Assembly: GCF_001039355.2 (NCBI RefSeq)
Contig: NW_019775969.1
Coordinates: 1 to 51,602, forward strand
Direction of reading: 5' to 3'
DNA: 51,602 nt
From: Lingula anatina
Taxonomy: Eukaryota; Brachiopoda; Lingulata; Lingulida; Lingulidae
Positions 13,188-24,420 of the stretch are shown here, piece after piece. How positions within the stretch are numbered: position 1 is the first letter of the stretch; every line of letters begins with the position of its first letter. Made by a program: the position numbers and the translations under genes. Below the pieces are notes generated by a model that did not search any database, had not been told where the DNA came from, and worked only from the letters and a program-made list of their open reading frames with translations.

Positions 13188-14725
13188 GTCAAATCAAATT
13201 CAAACAATTTACTACCCTATAGAAGAAAAATCAGTTTCATTTTTGCCTGACTCTCTCCTTTTTATAATTTGATTATTACTACTATTCAGAAATAAACTCG
13301 CACGCAAGTAAAGGTCAAAGCCTCAGTAATTTGCACATATTCACATATTATTTTGGCGTTCTATCCTGCGGAAACAAAACTGCCACCTGCATGTCAGTTT
13401 GCTATTTTCTATGTTATTCTGGGAGGTCTAGCTAAAATGCTAGGGGCGTCTTCAACATTGCTAACAAGAATAAACTAACTGGTTGATCCCAATTGCAGCT
13501 AGTCATCCCTAGAACACTTACACTTGTATTGAATGTCACACCTGAAGACTTTTTCAAGTGACATTTTACAGTAACAGGTGTGCGATCAAACTTCCTTTAG
13601 TACTTTGCACATGGACATTTTTTACAGGTCATTCATATCATTATCTAAAAGGTATTTTGCTAAGGGTCACTGATCACTGTCTTTTGTGATGACAGAATCA
13701 AAGGTGATCAATGTGACATTGCTTGCAAAGGCTGAGAAAAATTTTGCGATATACTGCTTTAAGTTAAATTTCACTGCGCCAAGAAATTAACGATAGGTAC
13801 ATGTAGGCATAGTTTGCAGATTTGATAAAAAAAAAAAAAAATAGACGCCAAGCAAGAGGCCTAAGGCTTTACCTAAAATTCCTAACCTTATTGCCTTGTT
13901 TTTAACAGTATAGGCCTACTTATAATCTTAAAAACAGCTTGAAATTACTGAGAATTTCCCTTAAACAGAGACCGCGGCTCCTGGATACCTTAATACTTAA
14001 GTATATTATCTGATCTCAGCAAAACCAGAAAATAATATTAAGTAAAAAAAAAAAAAACAGTGTGAAAGGAAATTATATTCTTCTCGTTTAGATTCTTTTT
14101 CACACGTTCCCATTTCACAATTATGAAAAATACGTGCAAAACATGGCAAAGCAAGATGGCGACTGGTCGGTTCGTCGCTACACGGCGGTTGAGACAGGGG
14201 CTACTACTAAGGTGGCAATGCTTCACGTTTAACCACAAATAGACGGGGTCCGCACCAGGCAAGGTCAAATGTCCTCCTTTAATTGACAAGGTGGACAATT
14301 TTAGTGGGGAATTTGGCGTTCGGTTTTGACAGAGGTCAAACAGAGGGGCTGATTGAACCACGCAGAATGCTCGATGGATCAGTGGGCTGTGATCGTTGGA
14401 CGTCCCCTACTGAGTCCTTCGGTGCAAAATTTCCCAACTGTTTTAAGAAAACAATGATCTTTGCATGTTCTTTTGTTCAAATCGAACTCAGCTTTTCCTT
14501 CACCTTCTAAACTGAATTCGATACCGAGGATGAGTTTGCACAGACATCCTTTTGTTACTAGCGATCACTGGTCACGCTACCGACAAGACCCTTTTGATAA
14601 AACGAATGATCGACCTGTGCGGAAGAACACGAAAATTTTTCTAATCGAAATATGGCAGGACAAAAGTGCTGTAAAAAAAGATATAACTAACAATGTTTAA
14701 CCCATCACACACATATATATTTGAA

Positions 14726-14767
14726 CTTGGACCTAAATAGAGAAGGCCTTCTCTATTTAGGTCCAAG
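14726..14767. repeat. perfect 42-bp palindrome with no spacer
   Basis: The left arm begins CTTGGACCTAAATAGAGAAG and the right arm is its exact reverse complement; the centre is GG|CC between 14746 and 14747. Each arm is 21 bp and pairing stops sharply outside. It lies in a region with no recognised gene. Confidence 0.95.
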
Positions 14768-17142
14768 ATTTGAAGTAGAATACCGTGTTTGAAGCAGAAT
14801 GAAAAGACTGAATGAGGCTTATCGCATTAAATGAGTGATTAATTCGTTGAAAGAAGCATATCTATAGATGCTGTCAAATCCGTAACATAGTGATACATGC
14901 GTGCTGATGCACAGACACCTCTGTGTCAAAATGAAATAATGAGCCAGAAATGAGGCAGAAATTCGACCAAATGACTTTATCACTAGAAAGGAAATATTTG
15001 ATCAAAGCGTTTATAGACCTCACGTACAGCTGAGGTTTTGAAATAAATACAACAAGCCTGAAGACTGCAATGAATAAACACGAATCCCTTGAATGAATAC
15101 GGACATTTACGCCATTAAACTCATCGCTTACACAGTTGAAGTATTCGATTCAGACTAGTCAGGATTAATGACGCAGAATCTATACAAATTCACAGCCTAT
15201 CCAATAGTGCATAACTATCCATGACTTACCACTCATCTCATGTGCAATTAGTTTGTTGTCGCCGTGTAGTCCCTACATAATGGGTTTGTCAACCTTTCCC
15301 TATCATTTCAACAGTAGCCCGATAAAACTACGCTCAAAGATCTATTAGTCTATTTGTAAATCACTTAGCAGAAGGGTATCGGGGGATGATTGGAGTGGGG
15401 CGTGTGTATTGCTAAGTGCAAACCAGGTGCTTCATATTGATAAGATCCGTGATCATCGTCACACAGACCTGGCCTCAGTTATTCAGCGATTTTTTTTAAC
15501 ATTTTCTTTTTCAAAAATGAGATGTTTGCAACAGATGTGGGTAGCTACGTTCCTATGGGTGTGCTTACTAGTGTGCCCCCATACATATATTATTGATATA
15601 CTTTAGACATACCTACATGATCGCAGATGACCAAATACACCTCTCTGGACTGCGAAAAATTATTGGCCAATAATTACTCTATAGCAGACAAAGAAGTGGA
15701 AAACTAAATACAATTATCCTCAAGATCACATATTTTGGGTTAGAGAGCACTATCAAGGTCAATTATACAATAAATACAACGTAAAAATCATCAAAATAAG
15801 ATCTCACGGCGGAGAGATTACAGTTTACACAACTGTGAGATTGCCTTAAAGGTGAAACCACAGTGACATTCAAATCGAAATGCTTGGACGCACTGCTAAA
15901 TAAATGTCAAAAGTTTGGCTTCGCAGTTCGCCTCACCCTGAAGTTTAACATTTTCACACAAAAACAGACACGCAAAATATCAAATTCAAATTTTCTAGCT
16001 AGTTTAAGCACGAACGTAAATTGGCGTCCTTGGTTTAAGTTTTCTCATTCCGTTTTTCAGCAAGAGAAATTTTGCTTGCAGAGAACACGAAGACGACCTA
16101 TTTCACATGTCGATACGTCGAGATCCTTTGACATTAAGGTCAACTGTATTTAAGATAATGAAGTAGGAGCGCGAACCCATACCTTTGTGGCCTGCCAGGT
16201 GCCTATCTTTATCGATATCATTACTGCCAGTATGCTGGTATGTAACCATGGTTACTAACGGTACCATCAAAACAGAAGTCAGTCTTAGTTATGAATTTTG
16301 AGGACAGTATAGTTTGACAAATCGTGCACACGAACTTTCAACTGATATGATATCTAATCATTCAATGTGTCACGTAATAAAGCTATCTTATTCTCTATAT
16401 ACCCTATTGAAATGTGCCATGTCTGTTGAAGTTCACATAAAATTCTGTCAACGTGTTACTGTAAATCTGAGAAATCAGATTTGCCTGAGAGCGACGAGTG
16501 AACCGCTCATAAACTATGCGTGTAAATCGGCCTAACACTTTCATTATTACCACCAAGGCACGTTCCGGTTTCTTCTCATATCTCCATATTGGTATTATCT
16601 TGATATATTAACATTTAATCATCGGTCATAATACTCTGATACAGCACGGGTCATATCACTGTCATATTACTAGTCTGCTACTGGAAGAGCACTGGAGCCC
16701 CACAGTGAACCCAGTAACTAGAAGTAAGATTTGGAATCACTTGGTGAAAACACGTGAAAAATTCAGTGATTTTGCCATTAGTTATTATCGCTTCTGTATT
16801 ATGGGTTTTGTGTAATGCACATGCTGGTGCCGACTAATTAAGTCTCTAAATTAAAAGCAGGAATATATGTAATGTGCTTACAATGACAATAAATTACCTG
16901 CGTTATGCTGAAATTGTAGGGCGGTCTGCATCACCAATATGTATGATCACATTATTACTCATTATAGTATACTTACAATACCGCCAGCCTGATTTCCTTT
17001 ATCCGCCCAAGCATACTATCCCTCTTAATGAAAGGGATATCTCACTTACCAATTTGTATCTTAAAAATACTGTAGCAGAGGATGAATTTCATTTTTTAGG
17101 GGCGTGTGTGCAGTGATTTTGTTTGCATGGATCTCTTTCTCT

Positions 17143-17146
<4 letters not shown>

Positions 17147-17182
<36 letters not shown>
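17147..17182. repeat. (GT)n microsatellite
   Basis: A pure GT run of 18 units directly after a short CT run. Confidence 0.95.
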
Positions 17183-17185
<3 letters not shown>

Positions 17186-19259
17186 AAGAGTGAGTGGGGT
17201 GGGGGCTTTTTCATCTTGTTTTTTAGGCCTCTTAATACTTTATCATAACATTTCATGTTAACACCCTTAGTTTTGGGAAATTACAGCGACTCTCTTCATT
17301 TCCATCCCGCTGCGCAGACTTTGCCCAGCACATCAGCAAAAATAGCTGAACTTTTCGCTTTACTTTTAACTCAGGGTACCCGGCGCGTGCTTGTATTACC
17401 ACCGTTGCCTTCAGCAGCACTGCAATCCTATAAAAAGCGCTATCAAAAATTGGAAAAAGATTCGAGCAATTACAGGCACGCTAACGTCAGTCAAAATACC
17501 CGAAAGGGTGGAGAGGGTTATAGAACTTCTGACATCTTGCTACAGACGTCGAAGATTGAACTAAAATTACTTTCGCGTCGTGTTTCATCTGTACATACAT
17601 GTCACCGTTTTTGTGCCAGTCACAGTGTTGTACTGCTATTGTTGCAGCTGCTATTGTTACTGGTCGTTTTTTAAACACTGCATCTGTTATTACTGATTGA
17701 CGATTCAAGCTTCCAAACTCTGCACCATTGCTATAACCATTGCATGTTAGACAAGACTATCTAATACTCCCAAGTCTACACCCGTTATAATTACCTGTTA
17801 GCTAGTATAACACAGATATCATCAAAATCGTCATAATCCTTTTTTGGATTCTGAATATCTGTTAATCCACCAAACATCATGGGTCTAAGCTACAGCACGG
17901 CTCTCATTGTGACACTGTCCTTCCATTGCCACTGGTTGGTTTACTATACTAGAACACGGTCCCTACGCTACTGTCTCTCCCTCCACCACCTAGATATGTC
18001 GGCCAGTTCGGAGATAGTGAAGGAGGTGGTGGAAGATTAATCAAGTAGATCCGATTCAGTCTGTGAGTGAGATGAATGGGGCACGTGCCCGTCGTGTGGG
18101 AAGGCTTAGCTACGCGTTCATTTCGACAGATCTTGCACAGCGTAAATTGCGCGTGATTTTTCTCCCCCTCTGTAGTTGCTGGTTATTCTGTAGGTTTTCT
18201 TTTTTTGTCCTCCGCCTCCCTCAGCGCTCGTCTTATCACCGCTGCACTTGTGCTTGCGTCTCACTGGCTCTGCGATGTCATGACGAACGCTGCCAGCCTC
18301 GCAAACAAAACAAATCAGAAAAAAAACTTTGAAGCAATGACACAGTTTTGCTGTTTGTTGCCTATTCTCTTCCGGCGGACAGACGCTACACGTCAATTTG
18401 CCATTTCCATGAGACGTCTACATTCAGAGTTTTTATGCTATCAAAGCCTACTTTGTGCGGATTTTCCTTCATTTACAAGAGTTAAGTGCTACTTATATCT
18501 GCAGGCAAGGTCCAAGCGAAAGATATGACGGTATTTAGGTGCCCTACACGTGCTACGGAGCCCATGTGCTTTTTTTCTAAACAAAATAACTCATTGCTGG
18601 CGACCAAATCAACCCTCGTATTGGAAATAGAAAGGTTTTACTCTGGTTGGTTTCACGCGCAAGGCTGCACACTTGACATGCAGAATATTAATACTGTCAT
18701 CAAGCGGTTAAAAAGCTCAAACTTTTCTCCGATCAATCAATCAACGCCCTCGAATTCCTCTTTGTATTTTAAAATCCAAACCCGAGTTTCGAGCAGCCTT
18801 TTCCGTAAAATAACCCTCAGCTAATATCGCTTTCTGTCATCCATAAACTGTTCACTGGTTAGAGAGTGGTTTCCCCCATGTAAGTAGCCTAAGCTTGAGC
18901 AGTGGAGAGCATAGTCTAGGTCGTCGTTATGTAGTGGAGACGATGTGTCATTCCTCCTTCACTTGACAGCTGTAATACTGTGGAAGCGTAGAGAAAATGT
19001 TGATAAAAGAACCATTCATACAATAACGTGATTGCAAAGACCGTCAATCACGGCATATATCAATTAGTGAAGGTTCATCTTAAATATCGGAGTCATTGCA
19101 TTGCCAATGTAAGCCACAGACACTAAAAAACAGCCTTGTGAATTTCTCGTGTGATTTCAANTTTTTAAATTCAAAAAGAGATATAAAGTAGCCTTATTTT
19201 ATTACAGATATTCACTGTTAATCACAAACATATATCACAAAATAATTCACCCATTTCAG

Positions 19260-22200
19260 AGGTCACGTGCCCTCCCCTGCCTGCCCCAGCCAATGGGAAG
19301 GTGACGGCGTGTCAGGTGTCCATTAACGATGTCTGCTCATTTGACTGTGACAATGGCTACATTCTCAGCCCTAGCAACCAGCAGAGAAAATGTCAGCCAG
19401 ACGGATCATGGACGGGATCCGATGTCACTTGTTTGCGTAAGTGACTGATGTGTTGTCGGAATTATTAGTGTTTTGCCTTAAACAAAAACAAGTTTCGTGC
19501 AGATCTTTAAACCAAAATTGTTTTTAAAACGTGAAGTCTTATTTTAGTTCTCTCGTCTGGTTCTTCAACAAGCATGCCAAACATCAACCCTATTTTCATT
19601 CATAAAAATGATCAACAACTATTTGTACATACATCACTCACATTGATGACTTTATGCCTTTCATATTTGTATTTATTAATAAATTAATTTCTTTATTTAT
19701 CTTTTATCAGCGTGTGGTCAGAACACGTACAAGGCTGGTCCTGGTCAGTGTACCCGGTGTCCGGCAGACACTCACACCACAGGTACTGCCAGTATGCTGG
19801 TCGGCTGCATCTGTAACGACGGCTTAACCGGGCCTGGTGGAGGACCGTGCCAGGGTAGGTGGCAGTGTTCTTCTTATTAATTTTATTTCTTGAGTTGTTC
19901 TTGTCATTGTTTGATTGCAGAAAACCGGGGTGAAGAATTTGTGTGAGACGATTGAGTCGTGAGAGAGAGAGAGAGAGAGAATTTAGAATATTTATAGAAG
20001 TTCATGTGAAAAGTGTCAATTTCTGTGAATGCGCTCTTCCTTTCAGATGTCAACGAATGCTCTCGACAAAATGGCGGCTGTGAGCAGAGCTGTGAGAACA
20101 CTAGGGGAGGTTTCCAGTGTAAATGCTCCATTCCGGGATACAAAGTAAACCCTGCCGACCGAAAACGTTGTATAGGTAAGATGTTGTTTCACATAAAGTT
20201 CCAACCTACTATTGTTTACCCTGTGTTTCAGAGATAACTGTGAACGACAAGGCAATGGAGGTGAGGTCACCAGATGGGCCTTTATCTGAAACACAGGGTG
20301 CACTTTTTATCCCTCTGTTTTATACTTTGCACAAAGTATTTCTGAGATTCGCTGTAACTTGCAGTGCTAGGGATGTATGCATTAGGAAGCATTTAAGGCA
20401 GTAAAACTTATCCAAGCCTCAGTTTGATGCACTGCTTTGCTGTTGTTTTCAATCGGCAGACCTTGAAACCCAAATATATCGATTTCATCCTTGTGGATTA
20501 AAAAAAAAGAATTTACAGAGTGGGGACATATGAAACATGTCTTCATTAACTAAATAGTACTCAAGATTACAGTGTGTTTGTAGGGCCTAAAACACGAAGT
20601 TTAAAGTCTTCGATATAATTTTGCATTTTCAGTGGAAAAACAATGTTCATCATTCACGACCCCTACAAATGGCGGCATCGTCTGTCACCATAAGAACGAT
20701 ACCAATACCGACCGTTGCCAGGTGAAATGTAATGACGGCTTTGAGCATCCCGTGAGAAGCAACCAGTTCGAGGAATGCGGGCCAGCCACGAACTTCAAGT
20801 GGTCGTATGAGATTAATAACATACCTATCCCTGCTTGTGTTGGTAGGTATAGTTTGTATTATTTTCTAATATTCTGCTGGGATAAAACGGGTTCTTAAAA
20901 TGTTAAGAGAAAGTTTATCAAACCCAAAACATGGGCTATGCTTGTGGTACAGTTCTTGTCTTGGTATGTGTAGAACAGTCTGTGGGGAATGAAATAGTTT
21001 TCCACGGTCTTTTTCGTAGATTTTGAGTTTGTTACGTAGGCTATTCAACAAATCATGGTGATCAGTATTTTAAGAGATTTTTGTGGTTTCATTTTTGTGA
21101 CATGTCATATATATAGTCAACTTATGTGTTTGATTTACCAAGTACACTTTGCAACATTTCAGCGCTGATTTTATGTTTTCAGACTTTAACTGTCTCGTTT
21201 ACAGTATAAAAAACAAGTTATGACTTGAAAAACATATTTCTATCTTCCAGAGCAATATTTTCCTGGCGTGATCGTCGACGCAGAAATCGCCTACTTTGTG
21301 GCCAGCTGCGACCAGCTGACAGACCAACAGAAACAGGACGCTAAGAACGCGTTCCTGCAGCTTCTGCGAGGACAGGGGGTGTGCCTGGAGAACGGAAGAG
21401 CGGTGTGTAACGTCACCGACCTCTGGATAGAGTGTGGAGAAATCGACTTAAGCGGAGGCATTCAAAAGAGGGACGCTAGCTCTAGCCGCGTTCTCAAGTT
21501 CAAATTCAAACTAACCACGGACCAGAAGCCGGTCAGAACTATGAACTGTGGACGCTTCTGTGACGGACAGGCCGTGTGCGACGCTTGCTTCACCAATCAC
21601 GTCCAGTCCACTGTCAGAAAGGTGACAGCAGAGCAGGAAAAATTACGGGAGGTTTTTGGAACGCAAGCTGCACCAGACGCGAGACCAAATCCTCAGCCTC
21701 GACCAGGCGTTTCCACAACCTCTGGTGCTGGCGTCGCACCAAAGTCCTTTAACAGAGGAATAACTGCTTTCCGAAGTAACCTAGCACGAAACTTCAACAG
21801 AGTTATCCCAAGCACCAGTGGTCAAAGCCCCGTGAGACCAACTGAAGCAGTGACGACAGCAGCGCCGCCTAGGGGAATGATGAACATCGGGGGGTTGGTT
21901 CTGATGCCTGCGCCCACCGGGTTACAGATGATGTCTGATGTCAAGATGGCGTGTGAAACTGGAATGGAGAAAAAACGTGACATGTGTGGTAAGCCAACAA
22001 AGGTCAAAATGACCCACAACGGTTCATATGCGTGTTACCTTCTGACGTTCTTTATTTAAAAAATGGATCGAATTGTTCTTTTAATGTATATTTTACCTCA
22101 ATGGTTGTTACCACTTTTAAGATGAAAATCGCAAAAAAAAAAAAAAGAAAAGAAAGAAAGAAACGGCAGCGTGTATTATAACTACACTAGAAGATGCTTT

Positions 22201-22539
22201 TCCCCTACTATAACTAAAATTGGTTTTGGACGTATATTGTCTTGACTTGTAGGCCAACAGTAAATCTGGCAGTCAATATATCTACCTTCATTGTTAGGCA
22301 AAAGGAGTTCTCAGTCAAATGGCGGAAGTCCTTACTTACGTAGCCTTTGTTTCCCGCTATTTTATTTGAAATGTTTTCTGTTTTCAGTTCCCTGTACACC
22401 GGGAAGTAATCTGCCGCCAGGTGGCAGCAGGTGCGAGCAGTGCATCGCAGGAATGTACCAACCGGAAGCTCAGAAGACTTCCTGTATCCCCTGTCCCGCC
22501 GGGAAGACCTCGCCAAGGGGCGCTATTGGATGTGCATGA
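19260..22539 (+). CDS. secreted Sushi / ephrin-receptor-like / EGF mosaic protein (N-terminal exon not seen)
   Basis: Six in-frame exons: 19260-19436, 19711-19854, 20047-20175, 20633-20842, 21251-21988, 22388-22539, giving about 515 residues to the TGA at 22537-22539. Modules in order: a Sushi/CCP domain (VTCPPLPAPANGKVTACQV, then CDNGYIL and a C-terminal Trp-Cys pattern); a Cys-rich ephrin-receptor-like/GCC2-GCC3 repeat (YKAGPGQCTRCPADTHTTGT); a calcium-binding-type EGF (DVNECSRQNGGC, later FQCKC); a second, divergent Sushi-like module; a 245-residue exon I do not recognise; and a last ephrin-receptor-like repeat (CEQCIAGMYQPEAQKTSCIP). All internal boundaries are phase 1, typical of shuffled extracellular modules, and the first exon seen also begins in phase 1, so a signal-peptide exon must lie upstream. 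Module order recalls SVEP1-like matrix or adhesion proteins, but I cannot assign orthology. Confidence 0.82.
20218..20299. repeat. 82-bp inverted repeat in intron 3 of the Sushi/EGF gene
   Basis: The end sequence ACCCTGTGTTTCAGAGATAA recurs inverted at the other end, minus two bases (TTATCTGAAACACAGGGT). The loop is about 45 bp. It looks like a tiny MITE or hairpin. It also contains a decoy acceptor (TGTGTTTCAG at about 20222-20231) just after the donor at 20176. Confidence 0.75.
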
Positions 22540-22682
22540 TAAGAAACACAAGAAAGAGCGAAAGAGCTTTACAAACGACTTTTTAAATACAAAATAATAA
22601 TATAGTAATCTCAATTATAGTTCAAGACAATAGAAATGAAAACATGCCGAAAAACCTAGTACTAAGTTTGAGGGGACCTATC

Positions 22683-22943
22683 CAGGGCCGTAGCCTCCGG
22701 GGGGGCAGGGGGGGCAGCTGCCCCCCCTAGGATTTGAGGTGCAAAAAAAAATAATCGCAAAGGTAAAAAAAAAATTGCAAAGTTAAATAACAGTTTAAAT
22801 GCACCAGAATGCAGTATTATACATACAGTTTTTAAAAAAATTTCCACACCGTGGGAGGGGGACACCCCCTCCCCCCTCGGGGGCTTGGCCCCTTCGTGTC
22901 CGCTTACTGCCCCCCCTGGCATTTTGCTCAGGCTACGGCCCTG
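22683..22943. mobile_element. MITE-like element, 261 bp, 13-bp perfect TIRs (CAGGGCCGTAGCC)
   Basis: Starts CAGGGCCGTAGCC and ends with the exact reverse complement GGCTACGGCCCTG; G-run and C-run tracts follow inside each end, with poly-A-rich DNA between. CAGGG-type ends fit non-autonomous hAT-like elements. The flanking 8 bp do not match, so no target-site duplication is visible. It begins about 140 bp beyond the Sushi/EGF stop codon and may lie in its 3' UTR. Confidence 0.72.
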
Positions 22944-24361
22944 AAATGTGTCACTTTTATGGGTATTTTGACGGCATTTCCGCCAAAAAGTTCTTTACCG
23001 AACTAAAAAAAACATAAACCGTTGATATTTATGTTGGAATATCACAGCGTTGTACGAACCCAAATGTCTTTAACTTGAAAAGATAAAATGTGACGAAAAA
23101 AAGAAAAGAGAGCTATAACAATTTATAATTTCTAGTTAATGGGTGCCAAAAAAGTAGAACTATGATGTTTAAAAAAAAAACGGGTAAAAGAAAAGAAGGG
23201 AAAAAAGCAAGGCAATAAATATTTCAAAACTGATGGGTAACGCAAAAGAAAAAAAAAACCCTGATAGCCCTTATTCTATAAGAAATAGGTATAAATAAGA
23301 GAATATATATTTAAAAAACAGTGGGAACTCTTTTGTCCGACTTCCATATGTTCTGAATGCAGCGTGACACGTGTACCATCCAATTTTAGGATATATTTGA
23401 TTTGTTCTCGCTTGAGCGCGTGATTGATTTATGAGGCAGTGCCACTTCAAGAACACCGCAGTATCGTTTCAGCAGATGAGCGACATCGCAAACATACCCC
23501 CTCACCCTCCCCACTTACTAAAATAACCATGGTGTATACATGTTCAGTGTCTCAGTCTCTGAATTTCGGCCCGGAAATGTGAATTGGCAGTTTAACACGC
23601 ACCATAGCAATCGGCATTAATAAGCTAGAGGTAATATTTCAATTTTTTAGATTGTGGCTCTAGGACCAACCGCGCTAATATTTACGTCGTTTTGAAAACA
23701 CAGGTGCGTGATTCTCGTTTATAGACATAGCCACAAGATAGATGGATGGCGGGTCGAGAGCAGGGTGTGAGCTGAGAAAGGATTTGTTGACTTTCATGAG
23801 GTCTCAAGTTCTATCCATACTAAAGCGGCAGAGGAGGTTCACAACATTAAAATACTTTCCTTAAAGAGTTTCGGAGCGGGGTGACAACAGGAAGAAAAAT
23901 GGCATGTTTTATGAGTTTCATAAAAGCGATGAAGGAAAATGATATTCTTTCCATTGTGGGGCTATGTGATGGCATTGTATCAAGTCACTGCATTTCGCAA
24001 GCAATGATAAAGCGGTGCCAGATCCTGTAACCCCGCCATGTTTACCGCGGTTGCCGTTGACGAGGCACGTCTTGTGGACATAGCACCTAGATTTGTAAGG
24101 AAAGCTACGAAAAAGTAACGAAATTATCCGGTATTTAAGTATTATTTTCGGTGAACAGGAGCACAAACAAAATAAAGATACTCAAACGATGGAGCTGGAG
24201 TCCCTAGAGTATCGACAGTTGTCAATATGAGAAAACACCTAATGCATGCTTTTTTTTAGCTAATTAAAATTCAAAAAAGGCGCTGCCATTTATATTGATC
24301 TGCATTTCTACTGCATCATTTGTATCAAATTTGCATATAGAAAATTTTAAATCACTGTAAA

Positions 24362-24420
24362 TTCTCCCTCCCTCCCTCTCTCTCTATCCCTCTCTCTATC
24401 CCTCTCTCTCTCTCTTTCTC
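24362..24420. repeat. CT-rich imperfect microsatellite
   Basis: Interrupted CTCC/CTCT/TATC repeats of about 60 bp in non-coding DNA. Confidence 0.9.

Larger units (their letters stand above)
11520..19259. other. gene-poor region, no coding exon recognised
   Basis: Every open frame here is short, of biased composition and without a recognisable family. The longest is a 139-codon plus frame at 17255-17674 ending in a leucine run. Seen instead: a CT microsatellite (13162-13187), a perfect palindrome (14726-14767), a GT microsatellite (17147-17182) and one undetermined base (19161). The unseen first exon(s) and promoter of the Sushi/EGF gene should lie here. Confidence 0.55.

Noticed and set aside
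17255-17674. 139-codon plus-strand frame, longest in the 11.5-19.2 kb region
   Set aside because: No recognisable family, ends in a Leu/Val run and has no supporting splice context; not enough to call a gene.
17996-18040. Short frame MSASSEIVKEVVED before the Sushi/EGF gene
   Set aside because: Only 14 codons, not a signal peptide, and no phase-1 donor; cannot be the missing first exon.
20218-20240. Acceptor-like TGTGTTTCAG as an extra exon of the Sushi/EGF gene
   Set aside because: It belongs to a small inverted repeat, and TAA follows directly after AGA.
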